From Pseudomonadota bacterium (GTDB lineage Bacteria > Myxococcota_A > Polyangia > Polyangiales > Polyangiaceae): 64,000 nucleotides of DNA. Numbering within the stretch: position 1 is the first letter of the stretch; every line of letters begins with the position of its first letter. Location of the stretch: positions 10,065 to 74,064 of the forward strand of contig JAFAER010000038.1 in assembly GCA_023423895.1 (NCBI GenBank). The letters are read 5' to 3'. The notes under the pieces were generated by a model. That model was not told where the DNA came from. It saw only the letters and a list, made by a program, of their open reading frames with translations, and made no database searches. Shown here piece after piece: positions 8,341 through 17,799 of the stretch. The position numbers and the translations under genes are program-made.

Positions 8341-11300
8341 TCAGTACTGGATCGTCTGGAGCCCCCACTCGCCGAGTGAAGCGATCGCGCGCGTGTCGCT
8401 CATCAGGACATGTGAGCTGTAGCCGTATCCACGGAGGTTCGCCTGCGTGAGGAGCACCGGCTTCGGCGTGGCGGTGTCGTAGATGGCGAGCCCACCTTGC
8501 GTGTAGAGCGCGACCTTCGTGCCGTGGGCCGCGAGCGGCCAGTCCGCATCGCCGATCATCTCGCTGACGATCGAGAGCTGGCCGGCGCGGATGCCGCCGA
8601 TGGCCCAGAGGCCACCGTCCTCGAGGACCTTCGGCTGCGACTGGCCCGATCCGTCGTAGCTCGAGTAGTCGTACTGCTTATGACGCGTGACATAGATGCG
8701 GTCGTCGGCGATCTGGACGCCCGCGATGTTCTGCGACGGCGGCGTCATCGTCTGGCGGAGCGTGACCTTCGCGCCCGCGACGTCCGCGAGCTTGAAGTCA
8801 CGCGTCACGCGGAAACAGGTGCCCGTCTCCCAGTCGAGCCAGGCCCCGTAGCCCAGCTTCTGGTGACATGCGGTGTAGCTCTGCTGGTCCTTGCCGACCG
8901 AGACGCGCTGGGCGTGGTAGTCGGTCGTGACGAAGCGGCTCGACGCTTCGTCGGCCAAGAGCAGCGACCCGGGGGTGTTGACCGAGGGCAGCAGCACCGG
9001 TGAGGGGCCGTTCAGGTCGACACGGTCGACGAAGAAGCGGACCTTGTCGGTGTTCTTCGTCGACTGCACCCAGCGCGACGTCAGAACGGTTCCCTTGAAG
9101 AGGTGCAGCGGCGACTCGCCGAGGCTGTCCGGCAGCGCCACGACATGGCTGCTCGGCTGCGTGGGCGACGTGAAGTCGACGACGTGGATCCGGCGGTGGA
9201 GCTTCCAGGTCCAGCGGGGGCTGCCCCACTGCGTCGTGCCGTCCTCGATCGGCTCGCGATCGACCTCGATGTACGCGAGCTTCGCGCCATGCTGGACGAC
9301 CGCCTGGCCGGAGCCGATGAGCGAGCCGTTCATCCCGCGGTAGTAGGACCACAGGCCCCAGCCGTCACAGAAGCCGCCGTAGTAGCCCCAGTACCCGCCC
9401 TGCGAGAGATCGCGGTCCGCGAAGAGCATCTCGGTCTTGCCCGTGATCACCGGCTTCAGCGGGTTCGAGACGTCGATCGCCGCGGCGATCAGCTTCCCAC
9501 CGCGGACGCCCGCGTCGTACGAGTAGACCGGGACCGTGACGTACACGGTGTTGCCGTTCGCGAAGAGGCGCGCCTCGTACCACGACGTCCAGCCTGCCTT
9601 GCCCGAGCAGTACGCCGACGACTGCGGAGCGAGCGAGGCGAGCGACACCTTGCCGGTCACGTCTGCGTCGTCCGCGTTCGCCTTGGGCGTGACGAGGAGC
9701 ATCACCTCGCCGTTCCACCAGTCGCTCGTGATGCTCGCGACGTGGTTCGGCAGCTCGGCGAGGCGGTACGCCGGGTTCGAGAGGTCGAGCTCCTGCTTCT
9801 TCACCGGCGCATCACGCGACGTGATGTCGAAGCTCGTGACGTTGCGGTCCGACATCGCGAGCAGCCGTCCGTTCGCGACGAACGCGCGACGGGGCATTCC
9901 CCACTGCGGCGCGAGCCCACGCAGCGTGAGGTCGTCGTGGCCGTAGTCGATGAGCTGGATCCCGCTCTGCGGCTGCTCGCACTTCGAGTCGTTCCAGCGG
10001 CCGTAGCTCGCGAAGGGGACGAGGATCATCCCGGCGTCGTCCAGCACGCGCACCGACTTGTGGATGCGGTCCTGATCTTCGGCGAGCTGCCCCCAGCCGG
10101 AGCCGAACGAGACGCGCTTCAGCATCGTCGGCTTCGTCAGATCGCTGACGTCGAAGAGCGACACCGCGAGCTTGGCCACGCTCTGGTTCGTGTCGTCATA
10201 GCCGAAGCCGATGAGGCGGTCGCCGCGCGGCTCCATGTGGAAGATCCAGCCCGGCATCTCGAGCGCACCGGCCTGCTTCGGCGCCGCGGGGTTCGAGAGG
10301 TCGATCGTGAAGAGCGGGTCCGTCCGCTCCGCCGTGATCGCGTAGCCACGCGTCCCGTCGAAGCGCACGCTGCGGAGCTGCTCGGGCTTCGGCAGGATCA
10401 GCTCCGTCGAGCCGAGCGGAGCGATCTGCGTCGCGCTCGTGACGGTGAAGGTCTGGACCTTAGGATTGATCTGCCCGTTCGGCCCGCCCCACCCGTCGCC
10501 GAACTGGCTCACGACGCGGAGGACGCCCGCGTGCTCGTCCATCTGCCAGCGGCTATTGATCTGGCCCGCCACCGGGACGTCCGCGCCCTTCTTCAATTTG
10601 CCGGTCGGGTCGGTGATGTCGACGACCTGGATGATCGAGCTCGCGTTCGTCTGGCCCGGCGACCAGCTCCATACGGGCCCGGCGATGTAGAGGCGCTCGT
10701 TCGTCGCGCTGACGCTCCGCTGCCACGAGGAGTAGTTCTGCGACGGCGATGCATAGACGAGCTGGTCGCTCTTCGCGATCGCGCCTCGGACGTCGAAGCT
10801 CGTCACGATCGTGGCCGGCTTCGTCTGGCAGCCCCAGCAGTAGCCGTTCTCGTACGTGACGACGTACGCGGCGTCCCCCACCATGCGCGAGTCGGCGATC
10901 GTACCGGGCACGTCGAAGTGGGACAGCTCGGTGATCGCCGCCGGGTTCGAGATGTCGAATGCGAGGATCTCGCTCGTCTGCACCCACTGGCCGTACGGCG
11001 TGCTCGCGTCCGTGACCCAGCGACCGAACTCGTTGAGCATGACGAACGCGCGGCCGTTCTGGACGTACATCTCGAACGGCACGCCTTCGATGCGCTTCCG
11101 GCCGAGCAGCTTCATCTGATCGGGATTCGTGATGTCGACGATCGCGAGACCGCCATACCGGGAGAGCGCGAACAGGCGATTGCCGTCGACCTTGATGATG
11201 TCGGCCTCCTGCACCACGCGCGCCGCGCCGTCACCCGCGCTGTCGTCCTCCGGGGCTGCCGCACCGGCGTCGGCGGCGCCGCCCGAGGACGATCCGTTCT

Positions 11301-11454
11301 TGTCGGCGGCGCTCCGCCCGCTCGGGTCGTCGGACTCGAACCCGTTGTCGACCTCGACGAACGATTTGTCGCCACCTCCGCTGCTGCATCCAGCGGCGAG
11401 GACGACGCCCGAGAACGAGGCGGTGAACAACACCAAGGAACCAAGACGACGCAT
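8341..11454 (-). CDS. Giant beta-propeller lipoprotein (Beta_propel/PF09826-like), copy 2
   Basis: 1037 residues with signal peptide and lipobox LAAGCSS. The linker is shorter than in copy 1, then VVQEADIIKVDGNRLFALSRYG begins the same propeller series. Blade for blade it parallels the neighbouring gene (QTSEILAFDISNP, MPGWIFHMEPRGDRLIGFGYD, PGSLLLADEASSRFVTTDY), so this is a tandem duplication. Differences cluster in surface loops, for example extra Tyr/Gly-rich stretches near the middle. A strong GGAGG site lies 7 bases before the ATG. It is expected to be anchored in the envelope; no role can be assigned from sequence. Confidence 0.85.
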   Translation of the reverse strand: MRRLGSLVLFTASFSGVVLAAGCSSGGGDKSFVEVDNGFESDDPSGRSAADKNGSSSGGAADAGAAAPEDDSAGDGAARVVQEADIIKVDGNRLFALSRYGGLAIVDITNPDQMKLLGRKRIEGVPFEMYVQNGRAFVMLNEFGRWVTDASTPYGQWVQTSEILAFDISNPAAITELSHFDVPGTIADSRMVGDAAYVVTYENGYCWGCQTKPATIVTSFDVRGAIAKSDQLVYASPSQNYSSWQRSVSATNERLYIAGPVWSWSPGQTNASSIIQVVDITDPTGKLKKGADVPVAGQINSRWQMDEHAGVLRVVSQFGDGWGGPNGQINPKVQTFTVTSATQIAPLGSTELILPKPEQLRSVRFDGTRGYAITAERTDPLFTIDLSNPAAPKQAGALEMPGWIFHMEPRGDRLIGFGYDDTNQSVAKLAVSLFDVSDLTKPTMLKRVSFGSGWGQLAEDQDRIHKSVRVLDDAGMILVPFASYGRWNDSKCEQPQSGIQLIDYGHDDLTLRGLAPQWGMPRRAFVANGRLLAMSDRNVTSFDITSRDAPVKKQELDLSNPAYRLAELPNHVASITSDWWNGEVMLLVTPKANADDADVTGKVSLASLAPQSSAYCSGKAGWTSWYEARLFANGNTVYVTVPVYSYDAGVRGGKLIAAAIDVSNPLKPVITGKTEMLFADRDLSQGGYWGYYGGFCDGWGLWSYYRGMNGSLIGSGQAVVQHGAKLAYIEVDREPIEDGTTQWGSPRWTWKLHRRIHVVDFTSPTQPSSHVVALPDSLGESPLHLFKGTVLTSRWVQSTKNTDKVRFFVDRVDLNGPSPVLLPSVNTPGSLLLADEASSRFVTTDYHAQRVSVGKDQQSYTACHQKLGYGAWLDWETGTCFRVTRDFKLADVAGAKVTLRQTMTPPSQNIAGVQIADDRIYVTRHKQYDYSSYDGSGQSQPKVLEDGGLWAIGGIRAGQLSIVSEMIGDADWPLAAHGTKVALYTQGGLAIYDTATPKPVLLTQANLRGYGYSSHVLMSDTRAIASLGEWGLQTIQY

Positions 11455-11620
11455 GAAGAGCCTCCGCGAGGGATGAACGCGCGTCGTCGAACTGCACGTC
11501 GGATGCCGACCCCGCCGTTTCGGATTTTACTCGTATTTTCGGCCGTTCGCCGCTCGGCAGCGTGCCTAGTTGTGCCACCGCGTGAAGCGGTGATCTCTGT
11601 CGAGCGAAGCGGAAGGCCGT

Positions 11621-13549
11621 TCAGACCGCGCGCCTGCGGCGGCGGAGAGCGATGGCACCTGCGAGCGCGAGACCGACGACGCCGCTCGCGCTGACGCGAC
11701 TCGCGCGTGATGCGGCCCCGGAGGCGCTGGCGGAGCAGCCGGCGTCGCTGGTGACCGCTGCGCGGCGCCTCGGATGGGTGGGATTCTCCGGAATCACGTC
11801 GCCGTCCTCGCCGCCCTCGCCGCTCGGGTCGGTCCCCGGCTCCGTCGTGCGAGGCAGGGGCCCTGTGCCGTCCTCGTTCGTGCCAGGCTTGTCCGTCGGC
11901 TTGCCCGGGATGCTCCCCACCCCCGGCTGCCATGCGGCCGGCACGAGCGAGAGCCACACCGAGTTCTTCTGGCCCTTCGCCATCGCATCGACGCTGCTGT
12001 AACCGGTGACCGTCGAGAACGAGAACTGCTTCACCTCCGGCATGAAGTTGGTCCGCGCCTTCTCCGGATCCGTCGTGTAGCCGGGGTTCGGCACGTTGCC
12101 GATGCCATGGATGAAGCCGCGCGCCTGATCCTGCGGGTTCCTCTTGCCGCGCGCCTGGACGTTGGCGACGTCGGAGAACGGGGACACCTGATAGACCTTC
12201 GCCTGGTCCTTGGTGCCAAGCGTGCCGTCGCGCTTCAGCGGGTACATCTGGATGAAGCCACCGCCCGTGCCGGTCGACGAGCCGCTGATGACCGCAAGCG
12301 CGGGCTCGGCGTTCGGCCCGTAGCCGGTAATGAACGAGCTGCCGTGGCGGCCGTACTGGCCGACACCGAAGAGCGGCTCCCCGACCGGCTTGAGCGTGCC
12401 CTTGTCGAGGAGGACGGCGACGTCGATCTTCTTCCCGCCCGCGTGCCCGTTCACGTCGACCACGTCTTTGAGCTTGTCGCGGACCTTCGAGCTCAGGCCG
12501 TAGGTGATCGCGAGCTTGTCGCCGAGGATGCCGAGCACCGGCTCGGAGACGTACTTGTTCTCGAGGGGGTTCGAGCGAACGGCGATGGCGCTCTTCAAGG
12601 CCTTGCCCGTCGCGACCTCGAACTCGGTCACGCGAAAGCCGATCTCCGCAGGCTGGTTGTTGGCCTCGACAGCAGCAATGAACCCCGTCGTTGCGCCCGG
12701 CTCGATCGCGACCTGCGGGCGGCAGTGCTGCGCCACGTTCGAGTAGCGCTGCACCCAGTTCATCTTCACCGACGCGTCGTCGTTGATCGTGACGCTGAAC
12801 GCTTCCTGCGCCTGGTTGTTGTACTGCATGCCGACGACGAACGTGTGAGCGTCGACCTGCTGGATGGTGTGCGGGCCGCGCTGGTTCTGCGGGTTCAACA
12901 CCAAGATCCGGTCCCGGAGCGCCTGCTGGATCAGGTTCGTCGGCTTCTCGATGCCACCGCCGCCGATGCCGCCGGGAAGACCATCGATGCCAGGATCTTT
13001 GCCGCGCGTGCTGTTCGGGATCTCCACGAGCTGCCCCGTCGTCTTGTCGGCGACGAACATGACGGGCTGCGGGTTGTTGTTGATCCCGTTGTCCTCGCTC
13101 GCCGCGATGAGGACGACGTGTTTCTTCGTGAACCCCACGAGCGGTCGCATGAACGTGCGCTCGCCTGCGAGGCGCGGCAGCGCGATCTCGGGACCAGAGA
13201 CGACGCCCTTCTCGGTCAGCGTCGCGAGCGCAAAGCCGCCCTGCATGTGGCTGCCGAACAAGTTCCGCTCGTTGTCGGAGCGCGTGTAGACGGTCGCGAG
13301 CCGGACCGTCGTCTTGTCACTGGCGTACCCGACGCTGTCCCAGGCGAACGACGCGTCCATCGTCCCCGCGCCGGTGTTCTTCCCGAGCTTCGCGGGGCCC
13401 TTGTCGTCGCCGGACACCCAGACCTTGGAATAGGTGTTGAGGACGACCGTGTCCCCTCCGGTCGCCTCCGGCTCCGCCGCGGCATGACCAGCGACCAGCA
13501 ACGTGAACATGGCCACACCGTACCCGCGCCCGGTTCGAGATCTCCTCAT
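11621..13549 (-). CDS. Secreted surface protein with MYXO-CTERM-like sorting tail
   Basis: 642 residues. An N-terminal signal peptide (about residues 1-25, ending near HAAAEP) precedes a 500-residue region of repeated beta-strand segments with no recognised domain, then a Pro/Thr/Gly/Glu linker. The C-terminus has the tripartite MYXO-CTERM layout: DAGCSAS, a hydrophobic stretch GVVGLALAGAIAL, and the basic end RRRRRAV. In myxobacteria such tails direct processing and anchoring at the cell surface. A strong ribosome site (GGAGG, 5 bases before ATG) supports the start. The substrate or partner of the exposed region is unknown. Confidence 0.75.
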   Translation of the reverse strand: MRRSRTGRGYGVAMFTLLVAGHAAAEPEATGGDTVVLNTYSKVWVSGDDKGPAKLGKNTGAGTMDASFAWDSVGYASDKTTVRLATVYTRSDNERNLFGSHMQGGFALATLTEKGVVSGPEIALPRLAGERTFMRPLVGFTKKHVVLIAASEDNGINNNPQPVMFVADKTTGQLVEIPNSTRGKDPGIDGLPGGIGGGGIEKPTNLIQQALRDRILVLNPQNQRGPHTIQQVDAHTFVVGMQYNNQAQEAFSVTINDDASVKMNWVQRYSNVAQHCRPQVAIEPGATTGFIAAVEANNQPAEIGFRVTEFEVATGKALKSAIAVRSNPLENKYVSEPVLGILGDKLAITYGLSSKVRDKLKDVVDVNGHAGGKKIDVAVLLDKGTLKPVGEPLFGVGQYGRHGSSFITGYGPNAEPALAVISGSSTGTGGGFIQMYPLKRDGTLGTKDQAKVYQVSPFSDVANVQARGKRNPQDQARGFIHGIGNVPNPGYTTDPEKARTNFMPEVKQFSFSTVTGYSSVDAMAKGQKNSVWLSLVPAAWQPGVGSIPGKPTDKPGTNEDGTGPLPRTTEPGTDPSGEGGEDGDVIPENPTHPRRRAAVTSDAGCSASASGAASRASRVSASGVVGLALAGAIALRRRRRAV

Positions 13550-13818
13550 GCGCTCCTCCCGCCGCCGCCGTGTTCACGACGGTTCATCTCCGGAGAGGAG
13601 CAGGGGCCGTACCAGCGCCGGCACCACTGGAAGTGCTGGAAACGTCTGACGCTCCTGTACGGCGCGTCCGACGGAGCGGCCCAACCGGACCGCTTCGATG
13701 GTCACCGTCGTGACCTCCGACGCTACGGGAACAGGGAGGGAAACTGGGAGGCGCGCTCCTGGCTGGAGCGGCGACGTATCGCGTGAGCCGAAGAGCGCCG
13801 CGGGCTCTTCACGTCACG

Positions 13819-14910
13819 TCACTTCACGTGGATCGGAAGGACGACGAACGCCGCTCCGGTGCGGTTGTCGTGGACGACGGCCCAGAGCATCCCTTCGGTC
13901 GGCTGGTACGGCGCGCGGAACTCGACGGCGCTGTCGTCGATCCGGCCGGACTTCGAATCGAAGAGAAGGCGCGCCTCGTCCTGCAGATCACCGATGTCCG
14001 AGTAGTACGTCACCCAGATCTGCTCGCGCTGCCCTGCCGCTGCGCCGGTGGAAGGATTCGGTTCCCAGCTCGCGTCCGAGACGTGCACGTCGAGCTTCAC
14101 CGGCTTGCAGTCCGCGCGGCGAGAGGCGACGCAGCGATCGATCGTGATGCCCGCCTTCGGATCGACCTCGACACCATCGAGCGTGACGTGCTCGACGACG
14201 GGGTTCGTGTTCGTCCGATCGGCGTAGGCGTAGACGCGGTTGATGCCGATCACGTAGTCGTCCGGCGTGAGCTGGACGCCGTTCTCGTCCGTGCACTGGA
14301 TCGGGATCTGCTGCGGCGCGTTCCCGGCGCGCTCTGCGAGGCGCACCTGCCCGGCACACGCGATGTTGAAGACGATCGCGAGCCCGTACTCCGGCCTTCC
14401 GGGGCGCGGGATGATGATGTCCTCCGGCATCCGGAAGCTGAACTTGTCGCCGGTCGGCAAGAACGGGCTCAGATCGAGACCTACCGGAATGCTCGAGAGC
14501 CCTCCGGTGCCGATGGGTGGCTGTCCGGGCACGCCCGCCCCCGCGTCCGCCCCCGCGTCGGGCGGAAACGCCGGCTCGAGGCGCGTCCCGCCGTCGATCG
14601 TCCCGCCGTCGGGCGTCTGCGACGGGAGGAAGCACAGGTAGTAGAGGTCCTCCCGCGGATTCACGCAGACGATGGGGATCCAGAAGATCTTCATCTCGCG
14701 TGGGCGCTCGCGGCGCCGGTCAGCCGCGAGCACCTCGAGCGTCACCGTCTCGCCCGGCTTGGCGTACGCGGGATCGGGCCGGACGCCGAACATGCGCACG
14801 CTCGCCACCTTGCTCTGCGAGTCGAACCCGCCGACACCGCAGGCCACGCCGAACAGCGCCGCCGAGGCGGCCGCGAGGACCAGGAGCAGGAGAAGGAAGC
14901 GCACGCGCAT
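13819..14910 (-). CDS. Lipoprotein paired with a TonB-dependent receptor
   Basis: 363 residues with a hydrophobic signal peptide and lipobox FGVACG. The next segment (VASVRMFGVRPDPAYAKPGETVTL) looks like an immunoglobulin-like strand set; the rest has no recognised domain. The start lies only six bases beyond the receptor stop codon, with GGAG upstream, so the two are very likely co-transcribed and possibly co-translated. Outer-membrane receptors often travel with a surface lipoprotein that captures ligand; this role is inferred from position only. Confidence 0.7.
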   Translation of the reverse strand: MRVRFLLLLLVLAAASAALFGVACGVGGFDSQSKVASVRMFGVRPDPAYAKPGETVTLEVLAADRRRERPREMKIFWIPIVCVNPREDLYYLCFLPSQTPDGGTIDGGTRLEPAFPPDAGADAGAGVPGQPPIGTGGLSSIPVGLDLSPFLPTGDKFSFRMPEDIIIPRPGRPEYGLAIVFNIACAGQVRLAERAGNAPQQIPIQCTDENGVQLTPDDYVIGINRVYAYADRTNTNPVVEHVTLDGVEVDPKAGITIDRCVASRRADCKPVKLDVHVSDASWEPNPSTGAAAGQREQIWVTYYSDIGDLQDEARLLFDSKSGRIDDSAVEFRAPYQPTEGMLWAVVHDNRTGAAFVVLPIHVK

Positions 14911-14916
14911 GATGAG

Positions 14917-17640
14917 TCACATCTCCAGGCGCATGCCGAGGCTCGGCAAGATGGGGATGCCCGTCGCGAACGTCGACTGCGTCTGGTTGAAGTTGTAGCT
15001 CACGCCCTCGACGTTGCCGTGGTTGTACGCGTTGTACACGTCGAGGTAGGCGCTCATCTTCACGCCCTCCTTGAAGTACCAGGACTTGTCGATGCGGACG
15101 TCCAGCTGGTGGAACATCGGGTTGCGAACGCTGTACGGCGGGAAGCTGATCCCCGGGATGTACGAGCCGACGTTGTTGTCGAAGAACCCGTAGCTCTGCG
15201 GCGTCCGCATGTTGCCGGAGACGAGGCGGAAGCGCGCGCCGATCTCCCAGCCGCGCCCGAGGCGATAGCTGCCGATCGCCGTCAGGATGTGCGTCTGATC
15301 GTAGAACGCGAGGTGCTCCGGCTCGTTCGGCGCCTCGCGGCGCACGCTGCGCGAGAGCGTGTACGCGATGAATCCGAAGAACTTCGCGTCCGGCTTGTAG
15401 CGGAGCAACGTCTCGAGGCCGAACGCCCGACCTTCGCCGGTATTGCCCTGCCCTTGCACGATGATGCCGTCGTACTGCCGATAGAAGGCCTCGGTGGAGA
15501 CCTCGATCTGCTTCGTGATCTCCTGCTCGCCGCCGAAGCCGTAATGATTGGCGATGATGGAGCGCGTGCCGGGGACGCCGTAGATCGGGTTCGTCTCCTG
15601 CGGCTGCGGCGGGTTCGTGTAGCGACCGACACCGCCTTTGAGGGTCGTCCGTGGGAAGCCCTGCGTCAGGTCCTGCCGCGCGTTGACACGAGGCTGCAGA
15701 TCCCACGACCGGTTCTCGCGCGTGTAGTCGAGACGGACGCCGGGAACGATGCGCGTGCCCTTGAACGGCGTGAGCTCCACCTCGTCGTAGAGCGCCGGCC
15801 GGTAGAGTGACCCGGTGTCCTGGAAGGCGACCGGCGGCTGGCTTCCGAAGGGCCCCGCCGGCGGCTCGCCGGGTCGCGGAAGCGGCGGCGTGCGGAGATC
15901 GACCTCGTACGGCTGCACGAGCATGTCGAGGCCGAAGTTGTTGCGGACACCGGCGCCGATCTTCTGCGCGAGCTCGGCGCGTCCCGACAGCGGGTACGAC
16001 GACAGGAGGAAGTAGTTGTCGCCGAGGTTGAACTGCAAGGCATCCTTGCCGACCGCGCCGACGAGACGGAGCTCCGTGTCGTCCGAGAGCTTGCCGACGT
16101 AGCGCGCCTGCATCCGGTAGAACGCGGTGCCGAGCCCGACGTTGCCCGTGAGGCCCGGGTTCGATCCGGCGACCTGACGGACGAGGACCTCGAGGCGGTC
16201 GTCGGAGCCGAAGAAGAAGAGGCGGAGACTGTGCTTCTTCTTGTCCCAGTCGCGCTGGAGGATCGCCTGGTAGTCGTAATAGACCGGCGCCGTCGTGACG
16301 CTCGAGCCGAGCTCCGTCAGGAGCGGCTTGAGCCACACGTCCACGTACGAGCGCCGCCCCGCGATGGCGAAGTTCCATCCGGTGTTGCCGAGCGGTCCTT
16401 GCACGACGGTGCGCGCGTCGATGAGGTCCGCCTGGACGAGACCATGGATGCCTGCGCGCGCCGCGCCGAGGTGCGCCTTCGGGTCCTTCCGTACCTGCGG
16501 GTCTTTCACACCGACGTCGATGACGCCGCCGGTGTGCCGTCCGAAGTAGCTGCTGAAGTTGCCCGGATAGAAGTCGACGCGGTCGAGCATCTCCGTGGGG
16601 ATGACGCTCGAGAGCCCGCCGAAGTGATAGATGATCGGCACGAACGTGCCGTCGACGTAGGTGCCGGTCTCTTGCGGAGCGGCGCCGCGCACGATGAGGA
16701 GGCCGGCGAAGCCCGGCGTACGCGCGATGCCCGGGAGGTTCTGGATCGCCCGGAGCGCGTCGCCGTTCGTTCCGGGGATGCGCGAGAGCTCGCGCTGCTC
16801 GAGCGTGCGCTTCGTGACTTCGCGCGGCGGACGTTTTCCGCGGACGGTGACCTCTTCGATGTCCTCCACCGCGACGCCCGGTGGCGGCGGAGGTGGTGGG
16901 GGCGCTGCGGCCTGCTCGCGAGAGAGGCGCACGTCCACCTGCGTCTCGGTCCCCGGATCGATCGTCTCTTCGTACGTCTGCGCGCCGTACCCGGACGAAC
17001 CAACGGTGATCTTGTACGTGCCTGCGGGGACGCCTTCGATCCGCCACGACCCGTCGGCCTTTGCGGTCGTCGTCCACTGCTTGCCGTCGGCCCCTTCGAC
17101 CGTGACGCTCGCGCCTTCGATGGGAGCATCGCGGAGCTGCGTCGTCACCTTGCCGACGAGCTGGGCGGGCGGGGGCGTGAAGGTGTACTTGTGCCGGATC
17201 TTCGCCGCGATCGGTTGCCCGTTCCGCTTGGCCGGCTCGAACTCCAGCTTGTTGGCAGCCTCGACCGCCGCTTCGTCGAATCCATGGCCGGCCGGCGTCT
17301 CGACGACGGCGTTCTTGACGGCGCCGGTCGCGTCGAGCTCGAGGACGAGGATCACCTCGACGGGATCCTTCACCTTGTCCTTGATGGCCTGGTCCGGATA
17401 CTTCGCCCCCTCGTCCTTCTTGACGACGGGCAGTGCGATCGTCGTCGGCGGCGGCGCCGGCGCGGGCTGCGCGGCCGGCTCCTCCGGCTGCCGGACGGTG
17501 CCACCGGGCTGCGCGAAGCTCTCTCCCGCGACCGTCGACGTCGTGAGGAGCAACGCGGTCGAGATCCAGCGCGCACGAGTGCGGCGAGCGCTGCTCAGCG
17601 TTGTCAGCCCCACCCCGGGGCGGCGCGATGCGGGTCCCAT
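14917..17640 (-). CDS. TonB-dependent receptor with N-terminal TonB-C and carboxypeptidase-like domains
   Basis: About 907 residues. After a signal peptide and Pro/Ala linker comes a TonB C-terminal-type domain (about 65-150: KYPDQAIKDKVKDPVEVILVLELD, then ANKLEFEPAKRNG), then a carboxypeptidase regulatory-like fold (VGKVTTQLRDAPIEGASVTVEG), a Pro-rich run, the receptor plug (EEVTVRGKR, then PGTNGDALRAIQNLPGIAR and LIVRGAAPQETGTYVDG) and a 22-strand-type barrel to the C-terminal aromatic end. The receptor therefore carries its own TonB-like module. It should sit in the outer membrane and import a siderophore, oligomer or other ligand; the substrate is unknown. ATG was chosen over a GTG seven codons upstream. 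Confidence 0.85.
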   Translation of the reverse strand: MGPASRRPGVGLTTLSSARRTRARWISTALLLTTSTVAGESFAQPGGTVRQPEEPAAQPAPAPPPTTIALPVVKKDEGAKYPDQAIKDKVKDPVEVILVLELDATGAVKNAVVETPAGHGFDEAAVEAANKLEFEPAKRNGQPIAAKIRHKYTFTPPPAQLVGKVTTQLRDAPIEGASVTVEGADGKQWTTTAKADGSWRIEGVPAGTYKITVGSSGYGAQTYEETIDPGTETQVDVRLSREQAAAPPPPPPPPGVAVEDIEEVTVRGKRPPREVTKRTLEQRELSRIPGTNGDALRAIQNLPGIARTPGFAGLLIVRGAAPQETGTYVDGTFVPIIYHFGGLSSVIPTEMLDRVDFYPGNFSSYFGRHTGGVIDVGVKDPQVRKDPKAHLGAARAGIHGLVQADLIDARTVVQGPLGNTGWNFAIAGRRSYVDVWLKPLLTELGSSVTTAPVYYDYQAILQRDWDKKKHSLRLFFFGSDDRLEVLVRQVAGSNPGLTGNVGLGTAFYRMQARYVGKLSDDTELRLVGAVGKDALQFNLGDNYFLLSSYPLSGRAELAQKIGAGVRNNFGLDMLVQPYEVDLRTPPLPRPGEPPAGPFGSQPPVAFQDTGSLYRPALYDEVELTPFKGTRIVPGVRLDYTRENRSWDLQPRVNARQDLTQGFPRTTLKGGVGRYTNPPQPQETNPIYGVPGTRSIIANHYGFGGEQEITKQIEVSTEAFYRQYDGIIVQGQGNTGEGRAFGLETLLRYKPDAKFFGFIAYTLSRSVRREAPNEPEHLAFYDQTHILTAIGSYRLGRGWEIGARFRLVSGNMRTPQSYGFFDNNVGSYIPGISFPPYSVRNPMFHQLDVRIDKSWYFKEGVKMSAYLDVYNAYNHGNVEGVSYNFNQTQSTFATGIPILPSLGMRLEM

Positions 17641-17799
17641 CCGCGGCGGGCACGCTAACACAACCGGTACGCCATCGAGTGCGAGAATCGCCCTGTCGCC
17701 GATGAGCCCGCCGGGGCGCCAGACGCTTTTGTCCGCGACTGGATGACGGGCGGAGGCTCATCTGTCAGGATGGTTGCCGTTCGCGGAGGGGCACTCGCC

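Noticed and set aside
4816..8379. Very long open frame of over 1100 codons antisense to the first beta-propeller gene
   Set aside because: Arg/Asp/Glu/Val-rich composition typical of frames opposite high-GC genes; the opposite strand has signal peptide, ribosome site and family motifs.
11562..11577. Sigma-54-like sequence TGGCAC..GGCAC on the minus strand before the second beta-propeller gene
   Set aside because: The GG-GC spacing is off by one base and the -12 box lacks TTGC; it is better seen as a short direct repeat.
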